From positions 5,843,001 to 5,907,000 of the forward strand of contig NZ_CP042910.1 of NCBI RefSeq assembly GCF_008298035.1: a DNA stretch of 64,000 nucleotides, in the 5' to 3' direction. The notes beneath the pieces were generated by a model, which was not told the origin of the DNA, did not search any database, and saw nothing but the letters and a program-made list of their open reading frames with translations. The stretch is from Gimesia maris. GTDB taxonomy: Bacteria > Planctomycetota > Planctomycetia > Planctomycetales > Planctomycetaceae. The position numbers were made by a program, and so were the translations under genes. Positions 46,701 to 56,171 of the stretch are shown here, in pieces. Each line of letters opens with the position of its first letter. The first letter of the stretch is position 1.

Positions 46701-46834
46701 TTTGCTAAATCACCTTCGTCGGCCAGTGGCTTCTGAGCAGTGGCCCGAGAAAAATAACCGCTGGTGAATAATAAGACGATGGATAAACAGCCAGTGGCCA
46801 GACAAAACAGACTTCTCTTGGAAACCGAACGCAT
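43772..46834 (-). CDS. PVC-type haem-binding membrane-bound dehydrogenase-like protein
   Basis: A 1020-residue exported protein with a signal peptide (1-34, ending ATAQ). The N-terminal 450 residues form a beta-propeller related to the membrane-bound dehydrogenase domain of PVC bacteria ([26 protein letters not shown]). A central part of about 400 residues is built of HEAT-like helical repeats ([18 protein letters not shown] and similar). The C-terminus is a cytochrome c domain with C895-AA-C898-H899, VGPNLA and a distal methionine in [11 protein letters not shown]. This order matches the widespread planctomycete family. It probably oxidises a sugar-type substrate in the periplasm and passes electrons to its haem; the substrate is unknown. 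The gene is monocistronic and converges on the beta-barrel gene. Confidence 0.9.
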   Translation of the reverse strand: MRSVSKRSLFCLATGCLSIVLLFTSGYFSRATAQKPLADEGDLAKRLKRIPATSPQESLKGFKLEQGFQLELVASEPDVMDPVDACFDENGQLFVAEMRGYPYLPDQVPDYFDRPVRKNAGVIRLLKDTTGDGKMDKSIVFADTITWPTSVCCYDGGVYVIAPPNIYYFKDTDGDDKADIRETVFTGLKTNNVQGLANNLKWSLDNHIYFAGGTNGGSILKDGKEVIPSGRRDLKLNPKTRALEPVSGGSQFGHSMDDWGNRFVCSNSNHIQHVVYPSHYLKRNEYLAVPGVLRTAARKGAAAPVFRRSPPEPYRVVRTARRAADPNFRKRLSPTELVATGFFTSATGVTIYRGSAYPKKYQGNAFIGDVGGNLIHRKTMDENGATYVATRADEQTEFITSNDNWFRPVNFVNAPDGTLWVLDMYRETIEHPFSIPEDIKRHLDLESGHDRGRIYRLVHPQGNQFPVQKLGEMSVEQLVQQLESPNVWNRETAQRLIWERQDQTAVPYLVKLFETSTQPLGRLHALWTLDGLNALEADLLLKALKDPHAGIREHAIRLSEKQAQDSPELSKAVLALTSDPSYRVQLQLAFSLGEFDNQAAITGLTKLVDSPNYDGDMQVAVLTSSAQIAGPLAVNFLKAAEGKLSGGKRSLVIELLRISGAKKDTTDALTVLEFVSNDAVSLSEKQLVLGALGEGLGRRGASLATLLKDPKLAPAVKQRFDKTIADAVAMVAEEDKPVADRVAAIRLLGFFDFSVSGDVLAEVLNPRSSPKIQEAAVASLSRMDHPDVSGALLENWSAFSPAVRADVVDALLGSSARIDSLLKAIQGKQVKLNELSRDKKDLLLNHPDKGIRKRAQKVVGGEVNSDRAKIVRSYEAALELKGDTVNGQKVYMKNCAACHKVGDKGHNVGPNLATTKNKSDNDLLIAILDPSREAQSNYNAYTIVTEQGKLYTGIIAAETATSYTIRRAEGKEDIILRNNIDTLLSNGVSLMPNGLEKEISPQQMADLLQFIKTLEAPSEK

Positions 46835-47116
46835 AAAATCCGACTTTCTCTTTCAGCAAAGGCATGAATCAGGAGGGAGGTAGCCGCGTCTCCGAAAACA
46901 ACTGATTTTCGAAATCCCAGCAGGTCACGTGCACAATGACACCACCCGCGCAGCCAGTCCGATAATTATAAAGAACATTAACGAATACACCCTACCTTAG
47001 CCTGATTGGTAGGGAAATCAAGTCCAGATCGGCTGAATTGCAGAACTCAGCGCGCAGCTGTTCCTTCTACGTCAGTTCTTTTGCGAACCAGTAAAAAAAG
47101 AGTATGAAAAGGAAAT

Positions 47117-48715
47117 TTATTCCCATTCAATGGTACTGGGAGGCTTGGAGCTCACATCATACACAACACGATTGATGCCACGGACATTGTTGGTAATCCG
47201 CGTCGACATGCGCTCCAGAACCTCATGAGGCAATGGTGACCAGTTGGCCGTCATAAAATCGTCTGTTTCGACGGCGCGAATGGCGGCCACATCTTCATAG
47301 GTCCGACCATCTCCCATCACCCCGACCGAACGAATCGGCAGCAGGACGGCAAACGCCTGTTTTGTTTTGCGATACAGGTTTGCCTTATGCAGTTCTTCAA
47401 TGACAATCAGGTCGGCTTCACGCAGCACTTTCAGACGTTCTTCTGTCACTTCTCCCAGACAGCGCACTGCCAGACCGGGACCGGGGAAGGGATGCCGATA
47501 AATCAACTCATCAGGTAACCCCAGTTCGTGTCCCATCTGCCGGACTTCGTCTTTGAATAATTCCCGCAGAGGCTCGATGAGTTCAAAACCCAGTTTTTCA
47601 GGCAGTCCGCCTACATTATGATGCGATTTGATAGTTGCCGCAGGTCCATCAGGGTTGGCACCCGATTCAATTACATCCGGATACAGTGTTCCCTGTGCCA
47701 GAAACTTGGCGTTCTCAATTGAAGCCGCTTCCTTTTGAAAGACCTCAATGAACAACCTGCCGATGATTTTCCGTTTTTCCTGGGGATCAGTAACCCCTGC
47801 TAATTCAGATAAAAACAGATCGCGTGCATCAACCACATGCAGGTCCGTTTTGAAGTGCTCACCAAAACGATGCTCTACTTCATCTGCTTCTCCTTTTCGC
47901 AGCAAGCCATTATCCACAAAAATGCAGGATAATTGAGACCCGATGGCGCGATACAGGAGAGCGGCGACGACTGAGGAATCAACTCCCCCCGATAAACCGC
48001 AAATGACCTGCTTGTCCCCCACACGTTTCCGGATGGTTTCAATTTCCTGCTCGATCAGGTTGGAAATTTTCCAGGTTCCCTCGCAACCGCATACTTTCTG
48101 TACGAAATTAGAGAGCAACAGACCTCCAAATTCAGTATGTGTCACTTCGGGATGGAACTGCAGACCGAAAAAGGGTTTGCTGTGGTGTTTGACAGCGGCA
48201 AACTGACAGGTTTCTGTTGAAGCCAGAGATTCAAAATGTTCGCTCAGATTCTGAACCTGATCTCCGTGGCTCATCCAGGCTATAAACTGGCTCGGGACTC
48301 CTGAAAACAGATTGGAATGATCCAGAACCGTACTGGGGGTTCGTCCGAATTCCCGCGACTCTCCCCCTTTGACTTCGCAACCCTGGGAAGCACAGACCAG
48401 TTGCATGCCATAACAGATTCCCAGAATCGGAATCCCCAGATTGAATATTTCCGGATCAGGCTGGGGAGAATTCTCACCGTAGACACTGGCCGGACCTCCA
48501 GAGAGAATAATTCCTTTCGGATTCAACTCTCGGATTCGTTCGGCTGAAAGATCGGGACGGGCCAGCTGACTGAAGACGTTCTGTTCACGTACACGCCTTG
48601 TGATCAACTGTGCGGTCTGGGAACCAAAATCCAGCACCAGGATCAACTCTTCCTGTCTGGTATCAATAACACTCTGGGGAACAGCATCCTGCTCAGAGAT
48701 ATGTGGATCAGTCAT
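47117..48715 (-). CDS. guaA: GMP synthase (glutamine-hydrolysing)
   Basis: A 532-residue enzyme converting XMP, glutamine and ATP to GMP, the last step of guanine nucleotide synthesis. The N-terminal class I glutamine amidotransferase domain has the nucleophile C101 in GICYGMQL and the His/Glu pair in [11 protein letters not shown]. The ATP-pyrophosphatase domain has the PP-loop GLSGGVDSS, and the C-terminal dimerisation domain has [11 protein letters not shown] and ends in the invariant [10 protein letters not shown]. All catalytic residues are present. I chose ATG 48715; an in-frame TTG at 48739 would add eight residues and has no ribosome site. It is cytoplasmic and the gene stands alone, with no guaB adjacent. 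No purine riboswitch was recognised upstream. Confidence 0.98.
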   Translation of the reverse strand: MTDPHISEQDAVPQSVIDTRQEELILVLDFGSQTAQLITRRVREQNVFSQLARPDLSAERIRELNPKGIILSGGPASVYGENSPQPDPEIFNLGIPILGICYGMQLVCASQGCEVKGGESREFGRTPSTVLDHSNLFSGVPSQFIAWMSHGDQVQNLSEHFESLASTETCQFAAVKHHSKPFFGLQFHPEVTHTEFGGLLLSNFVQKVCGCEGTWKISNLIEQEIETIRKRVGDKQVICGLSGGVDSSVVAALLYRAIGSQLSCIFVDNGLLRKGEADEVEHRFGEHFKTDLHVVDARDLFLSELAGVTDPQEKRKIIGRLFIEVFQKEAASIENAKFLAQGTLYPDVIESGANPDGPAATIKSHHNVGGLPEKLGFELIEPLRELFKDEVRQMGHELGLPDELIYRHPFPGPGLAVRCLGEVTEERLKVLREADLIVIEELHKANLYRKTKQAFAVLLPIRSVGVMGDGRTYEDVAAIRAVETDDFMTANWSPLPHEVLERMSTRITNNVRGINRVVYDVSSKPPSTIEWE

Positions 48716-49234
48716 TACGTTCTCGAAAGTTAAAATCAATCGTCAATTTCATGGGAGGTGCTCGCGCCAAGCCCTCTCAAGTGGTTTCTACGATTAAAAA
48801 TCAGCCTGTTTGACTTAAGTTGGAACTGGTGTGAAAAGCAAACCGCCATCTTAGCGACTCCATTTTCGAAATCCAATTCAGCACGCTCAATTCGATTAAG
48901 TAATACTGGAATCCCTACCTTTCAGTCAAAATACAAAAGCTACAAAGTCTATAGGCTCACTGATCGCAAATTTCGTTCTTTCTCTTTCCGGCATGTGCGA
49001 TGTTTTATATCTCAAAACAGAAGCCAGAAAAGAACTTACGGCAATAATAGATTGAGAGGAGCGTTTGAACCATTTCTGCCGATCCGTCCGATAATTCCAG
49101 TAATAGCACAACTGCGGAAAAGTAACCTCCCCCTGAAATAGTACGCCTTCCTCCATTTCAGGGGAGAATCAGCCAAGCGTCAGGATTCTGCTACTTTTCC
49201 TCTCTCTTTTATCTCGATGCCAGGAACCAATCGC
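48716..49234. other. Intergenic region with a perfect hairpin
   Basis: A 519-bp gap between divergent genes. It contains a 10-bp perfect inverted repeat, CCCCTGAAAT (49130-49139) and ATTTCAGGGG (49155-49164), 15-nt loop, about 70 bp before the secreted-protein ATG. No T-run follows, so it is more likely a leader element or operator than a terminator. No small gene was convincing. Confidence 0.45.
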
Positions 49235-50194
49235 ATGTTTTTCTCATGGAAACATTTTCTTACGAGACATTGTCTCGCTCTGTTTGCAGGAACCACTATT
49301 CTGATTGCCGGCGGCCAGGCAAATGCACAGGTTGTTCCTGGTACAGGGACCCGCATTGATGGCGCCTGGGATGATTTCGAAGATGAATCGTGGGAATATA
49401 TTACCAACCTCCCCAAGAGCAGTACGAATGTCGATAAAGAAACGCGCTACCCACTGGGACAGTCTTCGAACGGTGTCTGGACCGAAAGCGCAAAACGGGG
49501 ACAACCCGATGTGATTCAACGCGTCCCCACTCCTGAAGGTGGCCTGCCCGGCAGTAAGAGCTCTCTACTGATGAAAACCCTGCATACGGGTGTTCCCGGA
49601 CAAGGCAGTCGCGGTTCAAATCAGGATGACCTGATCATGTCGGGAAGCATGGTCTCCGTTGCTTACTCCCCCAGTGTTGTGACGCGCGTTTATCTGCCCC
49701 CGTTTGAAGAATGGGAAGACAAAACCGGTACTTCGTTTGGTTTTCGTACCGCTGTCAAAGCGCCCATGAAGTCCAGTTCCAGATCTCGCCGACGGTTCTT
49801 CCGCAGCAGTTCTTCGACCAAAATTGAGACCATCTACCTGGGCATGTTTATTCAGTTTAACAGTAAAACAGACAGTCCTAATGGTGAAGATTCAGCCATG
49901 TTCGTGGTCCGGGCAGATGCTTCCGGACAGGATTTCATCGGCCCTGAAATCAAACAGACCGGCTGGTGGACATTGGGCATGTCCTTTACCCCTGATGGAC
50001 GAACCCACTATTACGCAAAGCCTGGAGTTGGTCCACTGACTCAGGCTGACCGCTTTGCTTCACATTATCCCTATGGAACCCAGATCCAGTCTTTCCACAC
50101 CGCATTCTTCAATGTCTGCAATCAGGATAACGGACGGACCTGGTCTACTGAGTGGATCATTGATGATCCGGCGATGTATTACATCAGCCGCTAG
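49235..50194 (+). CDS. Secreted planctomycete protein, function unknown
   Basis: A 319-residue protein with a signal peptide (about 1-31, QANA/QVV). I do not recognise an enzymatic family. The mature part has aromatic beta-strand-like stretches (TIYLGMFIQFNS, QTGWWTLGMSFTPDG, WSTEWIIDDPAMYYIS) reminiscent of a lectin-like jelly roll, and an Arg/Ser-rich insert (SSSRSRRRFFRSSSS). Similar proteins appear to be confined to planctomycetes, to my knowledge. I chose ATG 49235, preceded by AGGAA, over the ATG at 49217 that lacks a site. A strong terminator follows; the gene is monocistronic. Confidence 0.65.
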   Translation: MFFSWKHFLTRHCLALFAGTTILIAGGQANAQVVPGTGTRIDGAWDDFEDESWEYITNLPKSSTNVDKETRYPLGQSSNGVWTESAKRGQPDVIQRVPTPEGGLPGSKSSLLMKTLHTGVPGQGSRGSNQDDLIMSGSMVSVAYSPSVVTRVYLPPFEEWEDKTGTSFGFRTAVKAPMKSSSRSRRRFFRSSSSTKIETIYLGMFIQFNSKTDSPNGEDSAMFVVRADASGQDFIGPEIKQTGWWTLGMSFTPDGRTHYYAKPGVGPLTQADRFASHYPYGTQIQSFHTAFFNVCNQDNGRTWSTEWIIDDPAMYYISR

Positions 50195-50231
50195 TCAAAC
50201 AGAAGATTGATCAAAACAAATCAGATTATTT

Positions 50232-50273
50232 CAGCAACGGCATACTCTCTCAGGGTATGCCGTTGCTGTTTTT
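50232..50273 (+). terminator. Rho-independent terminator
   Basis: A 14-bp perfect stem (CAGCAACGGCATAC at 50232-50245 with GTATGCCGTTGCTG at 50255-50268) followed by TTTTTAC. It ends the secreted-protein gene. Confidence 0.9.
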
Positions 50274-50348
50274 ACGTTTATGATATTTTACGTTCGCCAC
50301 GTCGTCTGATTCACCCGTTTAATCTCATCTTTTGTTTTGGATCCCCTG

Positions 50349-51119
50349 ATGTTCGAAAATAAAATTAAAACACTGACTGCTCGAGGTGATGTCGCTTTGG
50401 GAGTGGGTATGCCTGATGCTTCGGAAATTCTGGCGAAACTTTCAGTCGACACAGGAGTCGATTTTTTATGGATCGATCTCGAACATCGTCCTTATGGGAT
50501 CAATGAAGTCAAGAACCTCCCGCTGATTGCCCGGAGACAGGGATGTATGCCCATGATTCGCGTGCCGGGCCTTGATCAGATATACTTCAAAAAAGCACTG
50601 GATATCGGCGCCAATACAATTATGGTACCGCAAATCAATAATGCGGAAGAAGCAAAACTGGCCGTCCAGTACGCTAAATATCCACCTGAAGGAACACGGG
50701 GAGTTTCTCCGGACTGGGTGATGTTCCTGGATTACACTTTTGATGATTACCTGCCTTACGCCAATCAGGAAACCGCCATCGTCGCTCAAATTGAGTCACC
50801 GGAAGGCATCGAAAATATCGAAGCCATCGCCGCGGTAGACGGGATTGATGTGGTCTTCGCAGGTCCCATGGACCTGTCTGCGTCTCTGGGTATCATCGGA
50901 CAAATCCAACATCCGGAACTGCAGAAACTGCTGGCCGATTTCCCCAAACGGGTTGCGAAAGCCAATAAACCTGCCGGAATCACCTTTGGTGACCTGGACC
51001 GTTGTCGACAGGCCATCGATGAAGGTTATCGATTTGTGAATATCGGCTCAATTGCTTCACTGGGCGCTAATGGCATCAAATCCGTCCTGCCCGAACTGCG
51101 CGAACGGGCCAGAAAATAA
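50349..51119 (+). CDS. HpcH/HpaI family aldolase
   Basis: A 256-residue class II (metal-dependent) pyruvate aldolase related to HpaI (4-hydroxy-2-oxoheptanedioate aldolase), GarL (2-dehydro-3-deoxyglucarate aldolase) and RhmA. Family motifs: WIDLEHRPYG with the catalytic His, MIRVPG with the pyruvate-binding Arg, QIESPEGIENIEAIAAVDG with the metal-binding Glu, and FAGPMDLSASLG with the second metal ligand Asp. The length is typical. It is cytoplasmic. The ATG at 50349 is preferred over an upstream TTG at 50337. The DUF1501/PSD1 genes lie downstream on the same strand, with a gap of 105 bp to the next gene. The exact aldol substrate is open. Confidence 0.9.
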   Translation: MFENKIKTLTARGDVALGVGMPDASEILAKLSVDTGVDFLWIDLEHRPYGINEVKNLPLIARRQGCMPMIRVPGLDQIYFKKALDIGANTIMVPQINNAEEAKLAVQYAKYPPEGTRGVSPDWVMFLDYTFDDYLPYANQETAIVAQIESPEGIENIEAIAAVDGIDVVFAGPMDLSASLGIIGQIQHPELQKLLADFPKRVAKANKPAGITFGDLDRCRQAIDEGYRFVNIGSIASLGANGIKSVLPELRERARK

Positions 51120-51224
51120 TCCGAGGAACTGGTCTGAATCCTCTGGAACACATAAACACAAATTGATACAATCGTTCTCACATCGGCTCAAGACTGAAGC
51201 GTTTTTTGCGGGAGAGAGAACGGT

Positions 51225-52589
51225 ATGCTGACGCTGTCTGGACAGAATCACACAGAAGGATCTTTCTGTGATCGGTTATCGCGACGCAATTTTCTACAGA
51301 TTGGCAGCCTGGGGCTTTCCGGTCTGACACTGCCACGTCTGTTACAGGCCGAAGCGGAAAATCCTGCTAAGAAGCGGCAGAAGTCAGTCATCATGATCTA
51401 CCTCGTAGGTGGTCCACCACACCAGGATATGATCGATCTCAAGCCCGAAGCGCCGAAAGAAATTGCCGGCCCCTGGCGGCCAATCGCTACGAATGTTCCG
51501 GGTATTGAAATTTGTGAAGCATTCCCGCGACTGGCACAATCAATGGACAAGCTGGTGCTGGTCCGTTCGATCGTCGGTTCACAAAGCGGCCACGATGCCA
51601 TCCAATGCTTCAACGGACATGATCCTCGCAAACTGACCCCGCAGGGGGGCTGGCCTCAATTTGGGTCGACCGTCGCAAGACTGCAGGGTCCGCACGTCGA
51701 ATCGGCGCCCCCGTTCATCAGCCTCTGCTATCCCTGTACTCACGGTCCTTATAATGAACCGGGGCCGGGTTTCCTGGGACTGTCGCAATCCCCCTTCCGT
51801 CCGATGGGCCCGACCCGTCATGACATGGTTCTGAATGGGATTTCACTGGAACGACTGGCCGATCGCAAACAACTGCTGCAGAGTATAGACAACTTCAAAC
51901 GGGAAGCAGATGCTTCCGGAATGATGACAGGACTGGATACTTTCACCGAACAGGCCATGGGGGTCCTCACTTCTTCTGAACTGGCAGAAGCCCTGGATCT
52001 GTCGAAAGAAGATCCCCGGACCGTCGAACGTTACGGTACCGGCGATCCCACCAAGTTCATTGACAGTAACGGCGCGCCCCGCGTTCCGCAGAGCATGCTT
52101 GTTGCCCGTCGTCTGATTGAAGCTGGTGCCCGCGTTGTCACACTCAATTACAGTAAATGGGACTGGCATGGTGGCAAGAACAATTCCATCTTCAAACGCG
52201 AAGCAGAAGACTTCCCTGTCTTTGACCAGTGTGTGAGTGCGCTGCTGGAAGACCTGCATCAGCGCGGACTGGATCAGGACTGCACGGTGGCCATCTGGGG
52301 TGAATTTGGTCGAACCCCCAAAATCAGTGCTCAGGTTGGCCGCGATCACTGGCCGCGCGTCAACTCGGCCATTCTGTTCGGTGGTGGTATGAAAACCGGT
52401 CAGGTCATTGGAGCCACTGACAGGCTGGGAGGCGAAGCGGTCGAACGTCCCGTCACATTCCCCGAACTGTTCGCCACTCTCTATCACAATCTCGGGATCG
52501 AAACAGAACATACCACAGTAGAAGATTTCAGTGGACGACCGCAATACCTGGTCGAAGGTCACGCCAGGCCGTTACCAGAGCTCATCTGA
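51225..52589 (+). CDS. DUF1501 domain protein, Tat-exported
   Basis: A 454-residue protein of the DUF1501 family, part of the alkaline phosphatase/sulfatase-like superfamily. A twin-arginine signal, SRRNFLQIGSLGLSG (19-33), sends it folded to the periplasm. Family features seen: LVGGPPHQDMIDLKPEAP, GSQSGHDAIQCFNG, SKWDWHGG, AIWGEFGRTPK and GRDHWPR, where Asp/His residues would bind metal. Biochemical function is not established for the family; planctomycetes often pair these genes with DUF1549/DUF1553 cytochromes, as happens here. GGGAGAGAG precedes the ATG. Confidence 0.9.
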   Translation: MLTLSGQNHTEGSFCDRLSRRNFLQIGSLGLSGLTLPRLLQAEAENPAKKRQKSVIMIYLVGGPPHQDMIDLKPEAPKEIAGPWRPIATNVPGIEICEAFPRLAQSMDKLVLVRSIVGSQSGHDAIQCFNGHDPRKLTPQGGWPQFGSTVARLQGPHVESAPPFISLCYPCTHGPYNEPGPGFLGLSQSPFRPMGPTRHDMVLNGISLERLADRKQLLQSIDNFKREADASGMMTGLDTFTEQAMGVLTSSELAEALDLSKEDPRTVERYGTGDPTKFIDSNGAPRVPQSMLVARRLIEAGARVVTLNYSKWDWHGGKNNSIFKREAEDFPVFDQCVSALLEDLHQRGLDQDCTVAIWGEFGRTPKISAQVGRDHWPRVNSAILFGGGMKTGQVIGATDRLGGEAVERPVTFPELFATLYHNLGIETEHTTVEDFSGRPQYLVEGHARPLPELI

Positions 52590-52638
52590 TGCATCCGGCC
52601 TGAATTCGATCCACTTGAGCTGTACAGCCGATTAAAAC

Positions 52639-52668
52639 TTGAATCGTCGTCTGGATTCACGTTAGAAT
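52639..52668 (+). promoter_or_regulatory. Sigma-70-like promoter candidate for the PSD1 operon
   Basis: TTGAAT (52639-52644), an 18-bp spacer and TAGAAT (52663-52668) precede the PSD1 gene by about 120 bp, suggesting that it is transcribed separately from the upstream DUF1501 gene. Confidence 0.35.
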
Positions 52669-52786
52669 AAATGGGCATGCTCTTTCAAGAATACTCCCTC
52701 CATTGAAGTGAGGCACAGCGTATACCACAGTGCCTCGGCAGCTTCAGCCAGATCATTACCTGAACACCGTAAATAGAAACCGGCGC

Positions 52787-55700
52787 ATGAAGCAGTTTAT
52801 TCGTATCACATCTCTGGTTTTGCTCCTGATTGGTTTGAGTCGCTTTTCGAACTCTGCTGAAAAGGAACAGGGAACAGCAGAGACAGCCCCTCGCTTTTCG
52901 AGCGCGCAACTCGAATTCTTTGAAAAATCGATCCGTCCCCTGCTCGCCGAACATTGTTACGAATGTCACAGCGGTCAGTCGAAACGTCTGGAAGGTGGTT
53001 TGAGACTGGATGCCCGTTCGCTGCTCCTGAAAGGAGGCGACTCGGGTCCGGCAGCGGAACTGAAACAACCGCACGACAGTCTCCTGATGCAGGCGGTCCG
53101 CTATGAATCTTATGAAATGCCCCCCGATACGCGACTGAAGCCCGCGCAGATCGCAGCACTCTCCAGGTGGGTTGAAATGGGACTGCCCTGGCCTGACGAA
53201 AAAACGCCCGCTGCGTCTGAAGCGGCCAGATCATTCGATCTGCAACAACGCAAACAGGATCACTGGGCCTGGCAACCAGTGAAGGATGTGAAGCCTCCCA
53301 CTGTCAAACAGAAAAACTGGTCAACTCATCCGGTTGATCACTTTATCCTCGCCAAACTGGAAGAAAAAAAACTGCATCCGAGTGCTCCATTAGACAAGCG
53401 CACGATACTCCGCCGTCTCTGTTTCGACCTGACAGGACTCCCTCCCACTCCCGAGCAGATTCAGCATTACCTGGCTGATTCGTCTCCCGATGCGACAGAA
53501 AAAGTCGTCGACCGTTTACTGGCCTCTCCCCGGTTTGGTGAACGCTGGGCACGACACTGGCTCGATCTGATGCGCTATGCAGAATCCCGAGGCCATGAGT
53601 TCGATAACGATGCTCCCAATGCCTACCAGTATCGCGACTATGTGATTCGTGCCTTGAATGCAGATCTGCCTTACGATCAGTTTGTCACAGAACACATTGC
53701 CGGCGATCTCCTGCCGCAGCCACGACTCAATCCCGAATCCCAGTTTGATGAATCTGTACTGGCAACTGCATTCTGGTACCTCGGCGAATGGGTACACTCT
53801 CCCGTGGATATTCGCAAAGATGAAACCGATCGTTTCGATAACGCGATTGACGTCATGACCAAATCGTTTCTAGGCATGACCGTCTCCTGTGCACGCTGTC
53901 ACGATCATAAATTCGATGCGATCTCCACAAAAGATTACTACGCTCTGTACGGTTATCTGCAAAGCAGTAATTACCACCAGGTCAGATTCGAATCAAAGGC
54001 ACACAATCAGAAAATCGCGAAACAGGTTGAACAACTCGATCAACGCCAGCAGGAACTTCTCAAAGCAAAAATCAAACCGGCCTTCAGCGAAGGCATTCAA
54101 AACTTCTCGAAATACTACTGGGAAGCCAAAGCGCTGGCAGAGAAATATCCTGCAGAAAACACAGCCGCCCTGGAAGCGGATCTGCAACAGCAGGCGGTTC
54201 AGGGAACACTCTCGCCTCAAATTCTGAAGAACTGGGTCCGCTTTCTCAAATCAAACCCGGATCACAGCCAGCTGATGTCACTCCGCTTTATGCTGGATTC
54301 AGAAGAGGATTCCCCCCTCTTGCCCCCTTCACCGTTTGCGAATAATCTAGCTGACAAAACAGATCAACGCATCATCATTGATTATGCGCAGTCTGCCCCG
54401 GAAGAATTCATTTCGGATGGATTTATCTTTGGCATGGCACCTCGCTCGCGAGGAACGCTGGTTCTTGATTCGTCCAGTGCTGATTCCCATCTAATTTTAC
54501 AAACCGAAGGCGCCGCCCGGCGTGATCCGCTCTGGAATGATCTGGTGGACACGAAGTCGCCACAACTGAACCAGAAAAACAAGCTGCGATCCTACCCCCG
54601 CGCCGGCAGAACGCTTCGCACTCCCACATTCGAAGTCCGGGGAGCAGTCAATTATCGCGTGAAAGGAGACTGCTGGGTTTATGCCTGCGTTGATTCCCAT
54701 CGACTGCTGTTTGGTCCTCTGCATGGCTCCACACTCAAAAAAGTGCAATCCAGTCCCCACGGTAAGCCGGTCTGGGTCACTCACGATCTGTCCCGCTACA
54801 AAGGACATCGCGTCCATCTCGAATTCACGCCCATCGATCAGTCTCCCCTGGAAGTGTATCAGGTTAAACAGGGAGCTTCTCTTCTGGAACCTGACCTGAC
54901 AACCGTCAGTCTGACGGGCCCCAAAATGCCGCTTGCCTTGGAAACCGCGTTTGAGGAATTTGTTTCCGGTAATCCTAATCCAACCTCGCAGTCAATAGCC
55001 CTGGTCAACTGGGTGCTGACTCATCCTGATCTGTTCTCTGAACCTCAAAGTCCGGCACGACAAGATCTCAAAGCAGGAATCGATGACTGGCAGCAGCAGC
55101 GGAATGCGTTGAAAAAGTCGATCCGAACCGCATCCCAGACCGCGATGGCAATTATGGATGGCAGTGCCGAAAACGATCACGTCCTGATTCGAGGCAGCCA
55201 TCAGAATACAGGTCCCATCGTGGAACGTCGTTTCCTGGAAGCATTGGGGGGCGCTTCACCCGGGAGCAAAGCAGGCAGCGGTCGACTGGAACTGGCTGCC
55301 GCAATCAATGCTCCTGAAAATCCACTCACACATCGCGTGATCGTGAACCGCATCTGGGCTCATCTGTTCGGACGTGGCATCGTGCCCAGCGTCGATAATT
55401 TCGGCGTACTCGGAGAACGACCTTCGCATCCTGAACTCCTCGATTTCCTGGCTTTGAAGTTTCTTGAAGAGGGTCGCTCTCTCAAGCAGATGATCAAATA
55501 TCTGGTGCTGACTCAGACCTACCAGCAGTCAAGCACCACCACTCAGGATGTCGCAGAAGTCGACCCTGACAATACCCTGCTTTACAGAATGCCTTTGAAA
55601 CGTCTGGAAGGGGAAGCAATCCGCGATGCCCTGCTGCAGATTTCAGGACGTCTCGACGAAACCCGGTATGGACCTTCGATTCCCGTCCATCTGACAAAAT

Positions 55701-56152
55701 TCATGGATGGCCGCGGCAAGCCGCCTGTCAACGGTCCCCTGGATGGTGCAGGCAGACGATCCATTTATATTCAGGTTCGCCGTAATTTTCTTTCCCCCAT
55801 GATGCTGGCTTACGATACCCCCAGTCCTTTCAGCACCATGGGCCGACGCAACGTTTCCAATGTCCCCGCACAGGCGCTGATCATGATGAATGATCCGTTT
55901 GTACTTCAGCAGGCAGAACTGTGGGGCAAACGCGTTCTGACAGAATCGGGATTGCAGACAACCGAAGACCGCATTCGCTGGATGTACGAATCCGCGCTGG
56001 GTCGGCTTCCCACGCTGGAAGAACTGCAGACAGCCCGAGAATTTTTAGAACAACAAACGAAAACAAATCCTTCCGATTCTGATCAGACTCGAACCTGGTC
56101 TGAACTGGGACATGTGATCTTCAATCTTAAAGAGTTTATCTACCTGTTTTAG
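52787..56152 (+). CDS. PSD1 and planctomycete cytochrome C domain protein (DUF1549/DUF1553)
   Basis: An 1121-residue exported protein (signal peptide about 1-23). Order of domains: planctomycete cytochrome c (PSCyt1) with C57-YE-C60-H61 and YEMPPDTRL carrying the distal Met; DUF1549 (PSCyt2; about 165-390) with HPVDHFILAKLEEKKL, DLTGLPPTPEQI, RYAESRGHEFDND and a second CxxCH, C368-AR-C371-H372; a central beta-rich segment (about 540-710); and DUF1553 (PSD1; about 790-1121) with NRIWAHLFGRGIV, FGVLGERPSHPELLD and PAQALIMMNDPFV. The family is abundant in planctomycetes and presumed to be a periplasmic redox/degradative protein, but the substrate is not known. The downstream DUF1501 gene starts 19 bp later, giving a typical pair. 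Confidence 0.93.
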   Translation: MKQFIRITSLVLLLIGLSRFSNSAEKEQGTAETAPRFSSAQLEFFEKSIRPLLAEHCYECHSGQSKRLEGGLRLDARSLLLKGGDSGPAAELKQPHDSLLMQAVRYESYEMPPDTRLKPAQIAALSRWVEMGLPWPDEKTPAASEAARSFDLQQRKQDHWAWQPVKDVKPPTVKQKNWSTHPVDHFILAKLEEKKLHPSAPLDKRTILRRLCFDLTGLPPTPEQIQHYLADSSPDATEKVVDRLLASPRFGERWARHWLDLMRYAESRGHEFDNDAPNAYQYRDYVIRALNADLPYDQFVTEHIAGDLLPQPRLNPESQFDESVLATAFWYLGEWVHSPVDIRKDETDRFDNAIDVMTKSFLGMTVSCARCHDHKFDAISTKDYYALYGYLQSSNYHQVRFESKAHNQKIAKQVEQLDQRQQELLKAKIKPAFSEGIQNFSKYYWEAKALAEKYPAENTAALEADLQQQAVQGTLSPQILKNWVRFLKSNPDHSQLMSLRFMLDSEEDSPLLPPSPFANNLADKTDQRIIIDYAQSAPEEFISDGFIFGMAPRSRGTLVLDSSSADSHLILQTEGAARRDPLWNDLVDTKSPQLNQKNKLRSYPRAGRTLRTPTFEVRGAVNYRVKGDCWVYACVDSHRLLFGPLHGSTLKKVQSSPHGKPVWVTHDLSRYKGHRVHLEFTPIDQSPLEVYQVKQGASLLEPDLTTVSLTGPKMPLALETAFEEFVSGNPNPTSQSIALVNWVLTHPDLFSEPQSPARQDLKAGIDDWQQQRNALKKSIRTASQTAMAIMDGSAENDHVLIRGSHQNTGPIVERRFLEALGGASPGSKAGSGRLELAAAINAPENPLTHRVIVNRIWAHLFGRGIVPSVDNFGVLGERPSHPELLDFLALKFLEEGRSLKQMIKYLVLTQTYQQSSTTTQDVAEVDPDNTLLYRMPLKRLEGEAIRDALLQISGRLDETRYGPSIPVHLTKFMDGRGKPPVNGPLDGAGRRSIYIQVRRNFLSPMMLAYDTPSPFSTMGRRNVSNVPAQALIMMNDPFVLQQAELWGKRVLTESGLQTTEDRIRWMYESALGRLPTLEELQTAREFLEQQTKTNPSDSDQTRTWSELGHVIFNLKEFIYLF

Positions 56153-56171
56153 GTTTCAGAAAGACGACAGC

